Below are positions 12,744-37,352 of a stretch of DNA of 64,000 nt, piece after piece. This DNA is from Dermatophagoides farinae (Eukaryota; Arthropoda; Arachnida; Sarcoptiformes; Pyroglyphidae): assembly GCF_024713945.1 (NCBI RefSeq), contig NC_134682.1:1302001-1366000 (forward strand). The letters are read 5' to 3'. The notes below the pieces were generated by a model. That model had not been told where the DNA came from. It saw only the letters and a list, made by a program, of their open reading frames with translations, and made no database searches. The first letter of the stretch is position 1. The number at the start of each line of letters is the position of its first letter. Position numbers and translations under genes: made by a program.

Positions 12744-14004
12744 TTTTTCTGATACAAACAAATTTTGTTCAAGAATCGACTTTGAATCGGAATATTTTTA
12801 AACACCAGTGTAGTGGTAACAATATGTTATATTGTTAATTTAATTTAAGAATAAAAAACGTTTTTGGTGACGCTGTTTTAATATGATGATGATTATTTGA
12901 ATCGTCAAGTCGAACTTGAATTCGTTTACTTATAGTATGCCTGGTGGTGGTGGTGGTGATGATGGTGTTGAATCAAATCCAAGCGTTGAGTAAAAAAAAA
13001 CGACCGATCAGTACAGGAAGAGATAAGCAATAAGAAATTTATCTAAATTTATCATTATCGGGAGAAAAAAAAGAAACACAAAAAAAATGATAATCAATAT
13101 CAAAACCTTTACCCAATACATGCATATTAAATTAAAAAAATATTGAACTTTTACAATGAAACAAAAAAAAACGTGAAAACTACCTAAAATTTACTTACTT
13201 GCGATGTGCAATTTTTAAAACAATCAGCCACACAATAAATATAACACAACAACAATCGTTTGATGACGATGATGATGATGATAATACAATGAAGGCAATA
13301 TGTGTGTGTGTGTCGTAGATGATAATTTTGATTATGGATTACCTTCTTTCCAAGTAATGATTTTAATAATTTGATGTGATGATAATAAAATCGCCGAATG
13401 TAATAAAGACCAAAATAATAATTGTGTGCGCGTTTTACTATATTATACTCGATATATAGATTGTAATCCAAACGAAACGAAGTGAAATGAAATAAAATAA
13501 AAACCAAGACACACAAAGAGAGCAGAAAAAGGAATAAACACAACTCAAACCGAACAAATATAAATGATGATGGTGGTGGTGGTGGTGGTGGTTGAATTAC
13601 GACGGTGTGGCGTGTGTGTTGTGCATGTATTTCTCATTGGAAACGAGTTCCTTCTCGAATTTTCCAGTCATTTGCCGATTTAACATTTTTTTTTCTGAAA
13701 ATCCATGTGCCCATGCGTCGTGCAATTTTTTAACAATATAAAGCCATTGTGTGTTAGCCAATGTTAATTTTACACTCACATGAGTGATGATGATGTTAAG
13801 TAAAAAAAAAAAATCCAGTAATTATTTTTATGAACAGAATATTTCTATATTTACTCAAGCATGTGTTTGTGTGTGTGATGTGATATTTACACCCAACAAA
13901 GTCGACAAACACGTGTATATATATATTTTGTTTTGTTTGTGTTTGTGAATTTCAAGAATATTCTATTGATGTTTTATCGTTGCATCGTTTGAAATAATAT
14001 CATC
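12744..14004. other. divergent spacer / shared upstream region of DNAJA and UTP20
   Basis: This 1.26-kb spacer separates the start codons of two divergent housekeeping genes and should contain both promoters. It holds a (GGT)n run at about 13567-13590, (GAT)n near 13264-13282, and a block of more complex sequence at 13597-13779. No coding exon is recognised. I see no clear TATA box at a defensible distance from either start. Confidence 0.6.
12749..13198 (-). other. possible 5'UTR intron of DNAJA
   Basis: On the minus strand, GCAA|GTAAGTAA at 13198 is a near-consensus donor. TTTGTTTGTATCAG ending at 12749 is a good acceptor, six bases before the DNAJA start codon. Together they would define a 450-bp intron in the 5' leader. 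This is inference from consensus alone; the leader exon's 5' end cannot be placed. Confidence 0.35.
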
Positions 14005-17000
14005 ATGAAGAAAGAATTTCAAAAATTTAAATCACATGCCCATAAAGAAACTAATACACACAAGGTTTGTCATTGTTATATTCGTATTTTTAGTTGTGAT
14101 ATAATTTGTTTGTTTTTTAGTTTGAAACATTCAATGAAAAATTGAACAAGATTAATATATCGGCAGTCAATAATCTAAAAAGACGTCTAGCCGACAATGA
14201 CCAATCAGATGAGGATATTTCATTTTTTGCCACAGCCTTGGAAAAATGGACCGATTTGAATTGTACACACGATTTTCGCCAATTGAAACAACGAATTGGT
14301 TCACCACTAGATGTACAGAATTTAGTTCAAATTGTACATAAAAAGAAAATATTGATTGAAACACTTCTGGATGCAATGACCAATCCGGACAATAAAGCAT
14401 TGGATGCAATACTTGAATTTCTTATAGCTTTGTCACGAGATTTACAATCAGAATTTTATGAATATTTTTCAACCATATTCGATCGTCTTGTCAGTCTTTC
14501 AATGCATAATGAAGATCCTGAAATGATTGAAAATATTTTTGTTTGCCAGACATTTTTATTCAAATATCTATGGAAATACATCGTCAACGATATTGAAGAA
14601 CATTTTCAAATCTTTAAAAAAGCTTTCACCACCAAAAAAGATTATATTGTAAATTTCACCAGCGAAACGTTTGCCTTTTTATTGCGAAGATCAAAAGAAC
14701 CGAGTAAATTGTTCAAAATAATCTTGGAAAACGTCGAACAGGATGACAATTTATCTAGAGCAGTTGGTCGAATCATTTTTGAAAGTATCAAAGGTGTTCA
14801 AGGAAATATGCATCAAAAAGCTCATTTGTATTTACAGATTTGTTTCGATGAATTGAGCGGAAAAAATGCCACCGGAACATTGAATTCGATGAAACATTTT
14901 TTATCATTTACACTTGATCATTTTCAGCAATCAAATTGTTTCACCATCATTTGGAAATTATTACTGATTGAACCTATTGATCATGCTCATTTGATTAGAT
15001 TGATAGAATTGATTCATCAGTTGGTTCAATTCAAAAAATGCAAACATGTTTACAATGGTTTCGATGTTGCATACAAATTGATTGGCTATTTATTCGAACA
15101 ACATGATCTCGATATTGGAACACGCCAAAAACTTTTGGATATTATCGAGAAAATTTTTCTTCACAAATATGAACATTTATCTTCCACAGATCGTATGGAA
15201 ATGTTATGTGAAAAATTTTATCTGCAAAACAACATTTGTTTACCACTTGATGATTTGTTGAATTTTACATCGAAAATTATCAGTAGCCCAATTTATGATA
15301 TCATCTTGTTTAAATATCTTCATCAATTATTCTATAAAGTTCTACTATCAAATAGTATCGACGATAAAATTTGTGCAATTGAATTCATTTCTTTTGTCAT
15401 ATTGAAGAAAAAACCAAGACCAATATTGGGAAATGAATTGGAAAAGATCCAGAAATATTCTTTGGATTTCGGTGAAAATAATCAAATGGTCATTGAAAAT
15501 TTATGTCAAATGATAAAATGCAACAAAAGCGATAATCTTCAAATAGTGTATTCTTGTCTAACAATTTTGTCCAGTATCGTTAAATTTAATTCCATCTGTG
15601 ATGATGATTTTATCCATGAAAATATCGTCAATATCATTGAATCACCATTGTCACGATCATTTCAATTTGAAGATTCGAATATTTATGCTGAATTATTGTA
15701 TGAAGCAATAATTTTTGCCATTCTAAATGCACATCAAAATTCACCAATTACAAGATTCAATTTAAAAATGTTCACTACGTTTCTAAGGTAATGAAAAAAC
15801 AAAATTATAACCAATTCTAATAGTTATCATTTTTTTAGTGCAAATCCCAATTGTACACGAGTCTTACAAGCATTGGATTTATTCGTTAGTTACAATAAAT
15901 CGACCACATCAAAAGATTTCCGCCAAGAATTGAATGCTGAATTTTCGAATCTTTATCCATTACTTGAACATAATCTTTCGTCGCCACGCCGATTGAATCG
16001 TCTGGTTTGTCTACATCTGTTGACATTGTTTGATTGTTTATCTGTGCCCATCTCTGAAGAAAATCCTAAAGCTATTTCTGTGTTTCAAATATGTTTGAAT
16101 GCAGAATCGGTACCCGTTGATTTGGAAAACTATCGAGAACGTTTGCGATTAATTTGGAAATTGGATTCAACTTATATATCGCTGTATCTACCGCAATCTT
16201 TGGACGATATTAAATTCGATATGGCACCTGTTTGTTTTCTTCTTGGAACTTTGTATGAAAATTTAAGTGTATTATGGAAACCAATCGTAGAAGTTATCGA
16301 AACTTATGCCAAACAAAATTCGGATAAACCGAATAGATTTCTAGAAGTTTTGCTTAATCATTTTCGACAAATTTTAGTACTTATCAAAGCATCTCGATTG
16401 AAATCGGATTGTTTATGGAGTTCAAGAACAAAAATTGCAATTGAATTTATTGAAAAATTAAACATTTTTGCCCTGGATCATTTGAATCATCGATTGTGGT
16501 TGCTGAAGTGTTTTGAACGATTCCCAAATCTTATCGAACGAAAGAATGCCGAATTTGTTGATCTTTTTTTCCGATTCTTATCAGAAGAATTTGATGATCA
16601 TTATATTTGTCGTACTAATAGCCGTGAAAATATTTCTTCCAACACTTCATCTGACATGAGTGGCGAAAACAAATCGTTGAGAAAAATGGAAAATTCCAAA
16701 ATGACTTGGAAGACATTTTTTGCTTTCCTGGATGTGTTTGAAAAATTCAAAAATCCAAAAGCCATACATAAAGAACCACAATTGAATCAAATTTATCTAG
16801 ATCTTTTGTCATCACCAAATTCGCAATGTCAAAAACATGCATTCAATTGTCTACTAACATATAACCAATCACATTTTACCAAATATCGTGAAAATTTTTT
16901 ACAATTAATCGATGATAAATCCTTTGTTTCGGAGATAAATTCATTCATGTTTCGCGAAAATGTTGATGATAATGTTATTGTTGTTGAAGATCGGCCAAAA

Positions 17001-20000
17001 GTTGTACCAGTGTTTCTACGAATCCTTATCGGTAAAATGATTGCTTCGGCCGGCACTAAAACACATGGTAAAAGCAAAGTCGATTTTGTTCGTTCATTGA
17101 TCATGAAGATTTTATCGAATTTTAACGCTGACCAACAGATAATGTTTATGGATTTTGTTTATGCATCAATAAATCCATTATTGCAAACTGATTATTGTGA
17201 TTTATTGGAAAAAATCAACAAAGAATTTGTCAACGTTGAATCATTCATTCCATTCAAACATTTTCAATCATTTATAACGACTTTGGAATTTTTAATGAAA
17301 CATTTTGGCAATCGATCTACCATGGTCATGCAATACATGTTTAAAATTTTATTGATTTGTTCATCAATTTGTTCACAACTTTTATCTATTCAAAATCGTT
17401 CAAAAATCAAAGAATATATTGTCGATCAATTGAAAATATTCCGTACTAATTGTTTCAAAGTGGCTGAATATTTTTTCAACAATTTTCTAACTTATCCATT
17501 TGAACCGATTGAAATTGATTTACTATTCGAATCATTGATTCGACCACTTGTTGGAAATATTTCTACCGAAAGTCAAAATTATCCCTCACCATTGTTACGA
17601 TTGTTCAATGTTTGGAGTGAAAATCCACGTTATTTTATTTTATTAATCAAACATTTTGATTCAGAAAAAGATTCAACACCACTCGTGTCAATTATACAAT
17701 TATTCAAGAATCCAAAACTATCACAAATGACCATTGGATTTATTGTGAAATTGATTGAAAATCTATTGATTGCTGATGAACCAATCACACGATTAAATAT
17801 TAACAATTTTGACCACCTGATTCCAAGTGGTGAACAATCTATCAATTTTGGTTCCTTGATATTGATACCACACATCAAAGATATTATCGAACGGATCAAA
17901 TTAAATTATCATTCGAAAAGTAATCCAAAATTTTCATTACAGGAAATCAATATATTGGCACGTCTTAGTCTTCATGTGACCGATGCTATGGATTCACATA
18001 CAATCATGATGTTATTGATTCGATCAATATCTCGTAAGAAACGACCTGAAGAAGATAAGGAGATTTTCATTCTTAAAATATTATCTCATCTATCACGGAA
18101 TTTATCTGACGAAAGTTTTGAAATTATTCTCAATTCATCTTATGATCTTTTCACTTTGGTACAGAAACCGATGCCAAGAAAAGAATTGACCAGCAGCTAT
18201 CTATTGAATTTGAGCAAAAATAATGAATCCTTCATGCCATTTGCTCAAATGATTAGTGATTTGAATTCTTTCAATCCAAAATATCCTGAAGAACCAGATT
18301 ATGATTGTAGAATTTCTGCATTCAATAAAATTAACAATTATATAGATAGTATATGCGAAAATCCAACTAGATTATCATCAACACAGCTTAAATTTATTGA
18401 TTTATTACTACTGAATTGTGCATTCTTTCTCAATACATTCGATGATCTGAGCATACGAGAATCATCATCTGCAGTCATAATGAAAATTACGTTATTATTC
18501 AGAATTCATCCTTTAACCGATTTATACAATAAATATGTCATCGATATGATATTATTTAAAATCATTCCCGATGGAATTCGAAATCCAAAAGAATCAGCTT
18601 CAATTGAATTTATAGGCATATTGGTGGACATTATTCGTACACCTTCTTCACCATCATCATCATCTTTGTTGAATAACATTTATATTGATCAATTACTATC
18701 ATTATGTAATAATGATGATGAAGAACTAGATTTTTGGCAAAACATTCGCCATATTCAATTACATCGTCGTGCCCGTGCATTGAATCGTTTGTTACAGAAT
18801 AAATCATTACTTGAATCGCTTTCTAGCTGTGTTTATTCAAACTTTTTAATACCAATTGTTGAGAATCAAATCATCTATTCATCATCTTCTTCTGGTGGTG
18901 GTCAACAAACAAATGTTGGATTATTCAACACTTCTGTTGAATCATTGGCAACATTTTTACAATATTGTTCATGGTCCAAATATGATGCCATATTATCTCG
19001 ACATGTGAATAATTTATTATCACCATTACCACCACCACCTTCAACGACAACATCAGCAGCAGCAGCAACATTGGCAAACAAAAAGAATGTCGTTGATCCA
19101 AAAATTTCAATCAAAATTATATCAGCTTTATTGGAAAAATTTTCATTTCTAAAACCTGAACATGTTTCACATATTGAAAAATCATTAATGTCAAATGATT
19201 TTGAACGTATTACATTGGAATATAATCATCAAAATGATTATCGTCGTGGTAAATCATTTCGAAAATCATTATCTACGAAGAAAAAAATGTCGAATCATAA
19301 TAATAATAAAAAAAATGACAATAAAGAACGAATAAAGTTAAACTCTTCGAAAAAATGTGGCAACGGCAAAGATCAAAACGGCGACGACGACGACGACATG
19401 AAAAATGAATCATTTGATGCAATTATTACCACTCCCAATAATGTTGATCATGGTGATGATAAGATGATGACGGGTTCGGAAAATTTTTCAAACGATAAAT
19501 GCAACAACATTCTCGATGATGATAATAATGATCATGATGATCATAATGATGACAAGAATGGCGATAACATTATTGCTAACAACAAAAACGACATCGATAT
19601 TCTTTATTACAAGAAAATTTATGATTCTCTTTGTAGAAAATTATTACCAATGTTGCACAGATGTTTACATCAACAATCACGTATGGAAAATGTTCATGAT
19701 GTGAACAAATTTGTTGATGATGATGATGATGATGATCATATACAAACTATACCACTATCATTGGCGATTGTTAAACTATTAAAACATATACAACTGGATC
19801 AACGTGTTTTTCTAGCCAATTTGAATAGTATCATATTACGATTATGTCAATTTTTGCAATCAAAAGCACATAGTATACGTGAATTGGCACGTAAAACATT
19901 GGCACAGATTCTTGATGTAATTGGACCGAAATATTTTGCCAATATTTTTAATGAAATGAAAATTTTACTATCCAGAGGTTATCAACGACATGTTTTCATA

Positions 20001-22823
20001 TATACAGTGCATGTACTTTTACAGCGAATCATAACGAAATTGAATGATGGTGATTTAGACAGTTGTATGGTGGATTTAATTCATGCATGTCATGAAGAAT
20101 TGTTTGGATCATTATCAGAAGAAAAAGAAATCTCACAAATTGTAACGAAAACCAAAGAGGCTAAAAAAATTAAAGCATATGATATATATGAAATTATAGC
20201 AAGATCTACATCAGAATCATCATTACGATCATTGATTGAACCATTGAAAACATTGTTGTTTGATACAAATGATCATAGAAAGATGCAAAAAATTGAAAAA
20301 GCATTTCATCGTATTGGATGTGGATTAGTTCATAATGAACATGTGTCTATTGAAATGTTGTTAAAATTTTTGAATGAAATTTTTATTTCATCTTCATTTA
20401 TCAATTTTCAATCGGAAATGAATGATAACAACAATGATGATGATGGCATGATCAATAGTAGCAAAAAACAACGATTAATGGTCGATAGTTGCTTTATAAT
20501 ACCGGAAAAATCATTACGTCGTGTAAATCAATTATCGAAAATAAATTCCCATTCCCATTGGCATGTGGTATTGAATTTTGCTCTTGAATGTTATCTATAC
20601 ATACTCAAACATAATAAATCAATCAAATCATTTGGTTATCATGACATTTTGAATGAAACATTGGGACATTTAGAAATGTTTTTACGAAAATCAAATGATT
20701 TAAAAGTCATATCATCAACATTGAATTGTTTATTGTTAATGTTGACAAAATTCACCGACATTGTTTCATTTGATCAACATGCTGAATCGATAATATCACA
20801 ATTGTTTTTATTATTACAAAAATATTCTGGACTTGTTAACGATGATAATCAACAAATGACAACATTGTGTTTCAAAACAATTACACATTTTGTCAATATT
20901 CGTTCTGATTGTAAACTTTCTGATCAACAGTTGGCCATTTTATTAGCATATGCTGATTATGATATTGAAAACAATGGTCAAAATATTTCCATTTATATTC
21001 TACTTAAATCGATTATTGTAAGAAAATTTATTTCAAAAGAAGTACATCAACTAATGGAACGATTGATGGTAATGGCGATCATCACCGATATTGATAATGT
21101 TCGTGATCATGCCATTGAATTGTATGTCAAATATTTGACTGATTATCCTATCGATCGTAATCGTTTGAAAGGAAAACTAATCAATTTGGCCAAACAATTG
21201 GAAGTGGATCATGTTTCTGGACGTAAAGCGGCCATTATTATGTTGAAAAATGTGATACAAAATTTATCCTGTGATATTTTAAACATGGTACGTGATCAAT
21301 TATTTTTCATACTAGCATTGCGATTGATCAATGAAGATTTCATTGAATGTTTGAAACTTGTTCATGAAACAATGGGAAAATTATTAATGAAAATTGATGA
21401 AGAAAATGTTGATAAATTTTTTGAACAATTTGTCTTATCTTGGCTACGATCTGATTCATTAGCAAAACAAACACTTGGTTCAAAAATGTTAACATTATAT
21501 TTGGAAAAGGAAAAATGTGATTTTGAAAAACGACTGTCCAGTTGTTTGTATTTGATTGCCGAACAGCTTGAACCGGACCACTATGAATCGTTGAAATCTG
21601 GTGAAAAAACTACCGACAATAATGATTTGGCAAAAGATGAAGATAATCTTTTATTTCAACATTTTAATTTCATCTTTAAATTATTGAAAATAGAGACGGC
21701 AAAAAATTTAATCATGAAAAATAAATTTCAAAATCATATGAACAAAATATTGACAAATATTGTTTCCACATATCTTCTTCATCCACATGTTTGGATACGT
21801 GGTATTTGTGTACAAATTTTTGGCCAAATATTTGCCTGGTTTGATCCAGAATCATTTGCACCACAATCAGGTGTCAGTATGAATATTTTGACATTTTTTC
21901 TATTCACAAACCCTGAGGACAAAATAATCAATTTAGCTAGAAAATTTTCGCTTATATTTCGTGATATTTATGCCTGTCAATTTTTGGCCGAACAATTGAT
22001 TAAAAATCTAATCTACATTGCTCGTGTGTTCATCATAATGGACTATAGTGGTCATGGTCATACACTGAATAATAAACAAAATGGTGACGACCACTATGGC
22101 GACGATATTGTTGTTGTTGTTGAACAAATAGAAAATAATGATGAAAGTAGAAAGAAACTTGAATGGCTGGTGAAAAAATTACTTTTCGAGACCAAATTCG
22201 AAATCAAATATAGACCAAATGAATGTAGAAAACGAATTTTATTCATCAAATGGTTGGCAGCGGTTTCTTTGAAACTTGGTCACGAACATTTAAAAGAATA
22301 TTTGCCAATATTTCTTCCACCATTATGCCGTGAAACAATTTCATCGTCATCAACATTGGTTTATAACAATAATCGATCATCCATAGGCAATGAATATTCA
22401 TCAATGACTGGTGCTGGTGATGATGGTGGTGGTATTGATGAATTAAAGAATCTAACTAAACAAGTATTACAAATGTTTCGTAACATGGTTGGTAATGAAT
22501 TATTTATTGATCAATATAATCAATGTAGAAATCAAATTTCTCATCGACGATTAGAACGACGAAAACAGAGAGCTATACAGGTGATTATTTTTGTCGAAAA
22601 AGCCGGAATTGTTTCCATAAATTGATTAAAAAAAAAAATTTTTTTCCATTTCATTTCGAATCAAACATAGATGATAACCAATACTGTGGCTGGCGTTAAA
22701 CGTAAACAACGTAAACATCAAAAACGTTCACAACAATTGAAACGTTGTCGTCGTATTCGTCGTCATGGTGGTGGTGGTGGTGGCTACAGAAATGGAAACG
22801 ATTTTAATGTTTCAAATTTTTAA
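14005..22823 (+). CDS. UTP20: UTP20 / DRIM, small-subunit processome component, 4 exons
   Basis: UTP20 is a very large HEAT-repeat protein of the nucleolar small-subunit processome, needed for 18S rRNA maturation. Exons: 14005-14064, 14121-15787, 15839-22580, 22671-22823. They total 8,622 nt (2,873 residues; human about 2,785) with no frame break. The N-terminus KETNTHKFETFNEKLNKINI and segments such as FLFKYLWKYIVNDIEEH match the family. The DRIM region begins near residue 893 (HAFNCLLTYNQSHFTKYREN). An Asn/Asp/Lys-rich insert lies at about 1717-1830. The small last exon gives ITNTVAGVKRKQRKHQKRSQ, a basic nucleolar-type tail also seen in human UTP20. Skipping the last splice would instead end the protein at 22625. 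Introns are 56, 51 and 90 bp, and 78% of the coding sequence is one 6.7-kb exon. The start is the first ATG in frame and gives a family-like N-terminus. A possible AATAAA is at 23242-23247. Confidence 0.96.
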
Positions 22824-23892
22824 TGAAAAAAATTTTTTTTTAATCATCAAACAAATAATAATATAATATAATATAAATGAAATAGTAAAAGAAACAAAGA
22901 AGAAAACAAATTTGTCTATATGATGATGATGGTGAAATTGAGTGTGTGTGTGTGTGTGTGTGGGTGTGTTTGTGATTTTGATTTTCAGTAGAAAAAAAAT
23001 GATGATAATGGAGATGATGATGAATTACTATTCGTATTTGGAAGCTGCTAACTTCGTCCAAACACTATAGATTAGCACTAAATTTGAAATTTGGCAATCT
23101 AATCAATATATATGTTATTATTTGTGAAACCTAAATGATTGACGTTGATTTGATTTGATTATTAATTTGTATTGAATGAACACAAAAATTGGCGGTGGTA
23201 AAACAAAAAAAAAATTCATTTATCCATTATGGATGGCCAATAATAAAAAGAATATAAGTCCTATTTTGAGATTTTTTTTTCTGAAAAATCAATGATGAGG
23301 TAATATTTAAATATATTGAGCGATTTGTGATTTGGCATACAGAGAGAGAGAGAGAGAGAGAGGTGATGTCTGAGAATTTTGATTTATTCGGATTCTAAGT
23401 AGATTGGCAGATGATGATTCAGATTTTCATCGATATTGTTGTTCCATTATTTAATTCATATATCACATTAATTTTTTTGGCCTCTCGAATGAAAAATTTT
23501 CAAATTTTAATCGGTGACTAGTGTCTTTGTGTGTGTGTGTGTTTGATTTGGTCTGATGAATGTGTGTACTCTGAATCAAATTGTTTTTTAAGGCACTGGA
23601 AATTTTCAGGTTTTTTTTCTGTTCTATTGTAGTGTGTTTTGTTGCATGCAAATATATATGCTTTAAATGCATCATCAAATTTTGTAATTGGCAAAAAAAA
23701 AAAAAAAAAGAAAAACGACAGAGAATAATAGAAATCACAATTCAAATATTAAATCACAATAACGGTCGGAGTTTCCGTTTTTTCAATTGATACAATTTAA
23801 TTCTTTGGTGTATTTTGTATGCATGTGTGTGTGTGTATGTTGATTGAGAAAAAATTGAGCAAATAAAAGAAAAAAAAAATGGAATTGATACT
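22824..23892. other. convergent spacer between UTP20 and cyclin D
   Basis: This holds the 3' ends of two converging genes and no recognised coding sequence. It contains (GT)n at about 22941-22960, (AG)n at 23341-23362, and (GT)n near 23527-23542. An AATAAA at 23242-23247 could serve UTP20, and TTTATT at 23383-23388 (AATAAA on the minus strand) could serve cyclin D. If both are used, the two transcripts would not overlap. Confidence 0.55.
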
Positions 23893-34403
<10,511 letters not shown>

Positions 34404-37252
34404 AATCAATCAATGACAGGTATTTAATTATGAAAATAGGAAATAATGGAGAATCTTTTCGATCCGATAAACAATGAATGACAAGAAAATGTAGGTTGGC
34501 AATAACAACAAATTTAAAAAAAAAACTTGATCACAAACACACACTTATTCCATTATCGATGTTTTCGGTAAACAAATTCAAATTGTAGAAAATGATCATT
34601 TTTTTTCATTGAAAAAAATGACAATTTGACATGATATATACCATCATGATGATGTCCAATCTAGTCGAGCGTCTATTCTCGACTGAATTGAAAGAATTGT
34701 GAAATCAATCAATAAAAAAAAAATCAAAGCACCATTTACTTAAATGAATGAAAGAATGAAACACTACCATCATCAGTATGTATGTCTTTTGATGGTGAAT
34801 AACAACAACAAAAAAAATTCGTCTGTCGTTATGTGTGTGTGTGTACCAGCATTCAACAACAAGTGTCTAGCATGCAAGGTGGTGGCCATGGTGGTGGCCA
34901 TGGTGGTGGTGGTGAAACTATTGGAAACTATGCTAAAGTTTTCTCAACCAAGATTTAGAAATGAGGGGAGTGATCGACTCAACTTGAATCAACGAACGAA
35001 TCGACTCAATTCAATATAATATAATAATATATATTCAACAAGTGTCGATATATTTTACAACTATACTAATCCAAAAAGGGACTAGCTTGCGCAGAATCGT
35101 TTTTGGTTTTTTTTTCTTAGTCTATCTTTAATGTATTTTTGGCCACCCCATTCCATTACATTCCTGAACATGAACAACAACAACAACAACAACAAAAAAC
35201 GAAAAAACATGGCTGAATATCAGACCAAAGAAAAAAAAATTGTATATTGATTCAAGTTTTGGGAACAAATTTTTTCAGGCCCTTTTATTGGTAATTTTTT
35301 TTAAACGAAAAAAAAATTCGATCAGATTTCGGCCACCGAACCAAGTAAGAGACCTTGACTTTGAGTTGATTGATAATCAAAGACAATTTTTTGAATGTTT
35401 ATTGGAACACATGAATAGAACAGTAAATAGTTGATCATTTTCAATTTTAAATTCTTGGTAAAAAAAAACGAAACCATCGATGATGATGATGATGATTATA
35501 ATTTGTGAGAATAATAATAACAAAATAAAGTGAAACTTGAAGAATTTTGGCAAGGCAAACACACACACACACACACAGATAATAATAATAAGTCTTTCAT
35601 GTCATCATCATCATCATCATCATCACTATTATCAGGATTTGACAAGTTTAGCCAAATAAATAAATAAACAAATCTTTACTCTCCTCTCAATAACAACAAC
35701 AACAACAACAACAACAAAAAAAACTTTGGAATTTCATCGTTTGGCATATAATTTAAATCAAACTGTTTGATGAAATAATCATCATATATCGTATTGTATT
35801 TGATGGAAATTTTTTTTTTATCAAATATCAATGACCATTGTGTGTGTGTGTGTGTGTGTCATTGAAATAACAATGTTTTTTTTTGCAATAATCGTCACTG
35901 TCCAAACTATTCGATCTATCAATGTATACTTTTCACAAAAGTGTGAATCATGATCAAATATTTTTTTCGTGTGTGTGTGTGTGTGTGTGTGTGTGAGTGT
36001 GATTTACTGAGAACTAGAAAACAAAAAAAAAAAAATCTTTATTGATTGTGGAATTTATGAATGAATTCAATGTCTCTTTTGGTTAACGACATGATCATGA
36101 TCATCATCATCAATAGTAAAGAACAATAACCCAGCAACAACAACAAAAAAAAATCCATGGGAAAATATCACAAATGTGTACGCGCAAGTTCTTAATGCTA
36201 CCCCCATAAACACACACACACACACACAAATAGAACTGAATATTCAAAATTATGGAATGTGAAAAGAGACAAAAAAAATTCATCGTTCATGTCATCGACT
36301 TTGATCATATGATCACATGATGATGATGATGTTTAACATTGCTACCTTTTCATATTTGTCATTATTGATCATAATTTGATTACCATTGTTGAACATTGGA
36401 CAAAACTTTTATTTTCAGATTGAACAACAACGATGATCAAATAAAATTTGAAACACACGTGTTTTTTTTCTTCTTCTTTTGCTTCACATATTTATAGAAT
36501 ATTACCAAAAAAAAAACGTAAAAAAGATAAATGATCAAACTTTAGGGGGTCTTTTTTTTGCAAACACACAAAATTCTATTGTGTGTGTGTGTGTGTGACA
36601 TTTGAACCTAGACATTTGCACTTTTTGAAAAAGAGAAAAAAAAATCTGGTAGCTACTTGAATATCATCATCATCCAGGCAACAGGTGAGAGTCAAGATTT
36701 ATTTTTTTTTCTGGTGATAATAGTTCTCTCTAATATCTTGCTTCTGTTGTTGTTGTAGTTTTTTTCCCTTGTCAGTAAATGTTGACAAATGTCAAACGGT
36801 GATGCTTAATCTTGATTCTGGATCATATATTGTCGTATACATTTTTGGCTTTCATTGAGAAAAAAAACCAACTACCATTCTCGTTTTCATTTCTTTCATT
36901 TCTTTCTTTCTTTTTTTGTGTGTGTTAGTAATAGATTAGACAAATAAATGTGCCTAGAAGGCAAATTAAAATTTGATCGACAAAAAAAAAAGAAAATTGT
37001 AAAGTAGCACTAGCAGTAGCAGGTGAGTGAGAGAAAAAATTCTTCAAGATCAAACTGTATGTTTTTACCAAAAAAAATCCAAACAACAACAACATAGACA
37101 TTGGCGGCAATATAGCGATTAATTGAAAACAATTTCCAAAAAAAAACGGTTCGTAAACCCAAAAAAAAAACATTTTACGAATCGAAACAACAACAACAAC
37201 AACAATGTTCATCAACATCATTATTAATCGTCTCTCTCCCTCTCTCTCGCAG

Positions 37253-37352
37253 TGTTGAATCAATAAGCAATAATAAGATGGACAAATGCTAAATACCAAA
37301 ATGATGGTGATGATCAGTTCGAAACGTCAGGTCGTGGGAACTGTCTCTGGAG
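37253..37352 (+). other. isolated exon-like element with open frame
   Basis: Unlike its surroundings this 100-bp block has balanced composition. It follows a strong acceptor-like tract (TCTCTCCCTCTCTCTCGCAG, ending at 37252) and ends at GGAG|GTAATC. An ATG at 37301 opens a frame reading MMVMISSKRQVVGTVSG up to the donor (phase 1). I do not recognise the peptide and could not find a partner exon. It may be a first coding exon of an unrecognised plus-strand gene, or chance. Confidence 0.2.

Noticed and set aside
12768-12775. TTCAAGAA, a heat-shock-element-like dyad 25 bp upstream of DNAJA
   Set aside because: Only one inverted pair without a third adjoining GAA unit; such an 8-mer is common by chance in AT-rich DNA.
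13184-13543. 119-codon minus-strand frame next to DNAJA
   Set aside because: Composition is hydrophobic/His/Tyr/Ile from AT-rich repeats; no family resemblance, and it overlaps the probable leader-intron donor.
22581-22625. UTP20 ending at the TGA at 22623-22625
   Set aside because: The CAG|GTGATT donor at 22580 joins in phase to an exon coding the family's basic C-terminal tail, so the read-through end is the less likely one.
34744-35019. 91-codon plus-strand frame upstream of cyclin D
   Set aside because: Val/Asn repeats from GGT and CAA runs with no recognisable domain.
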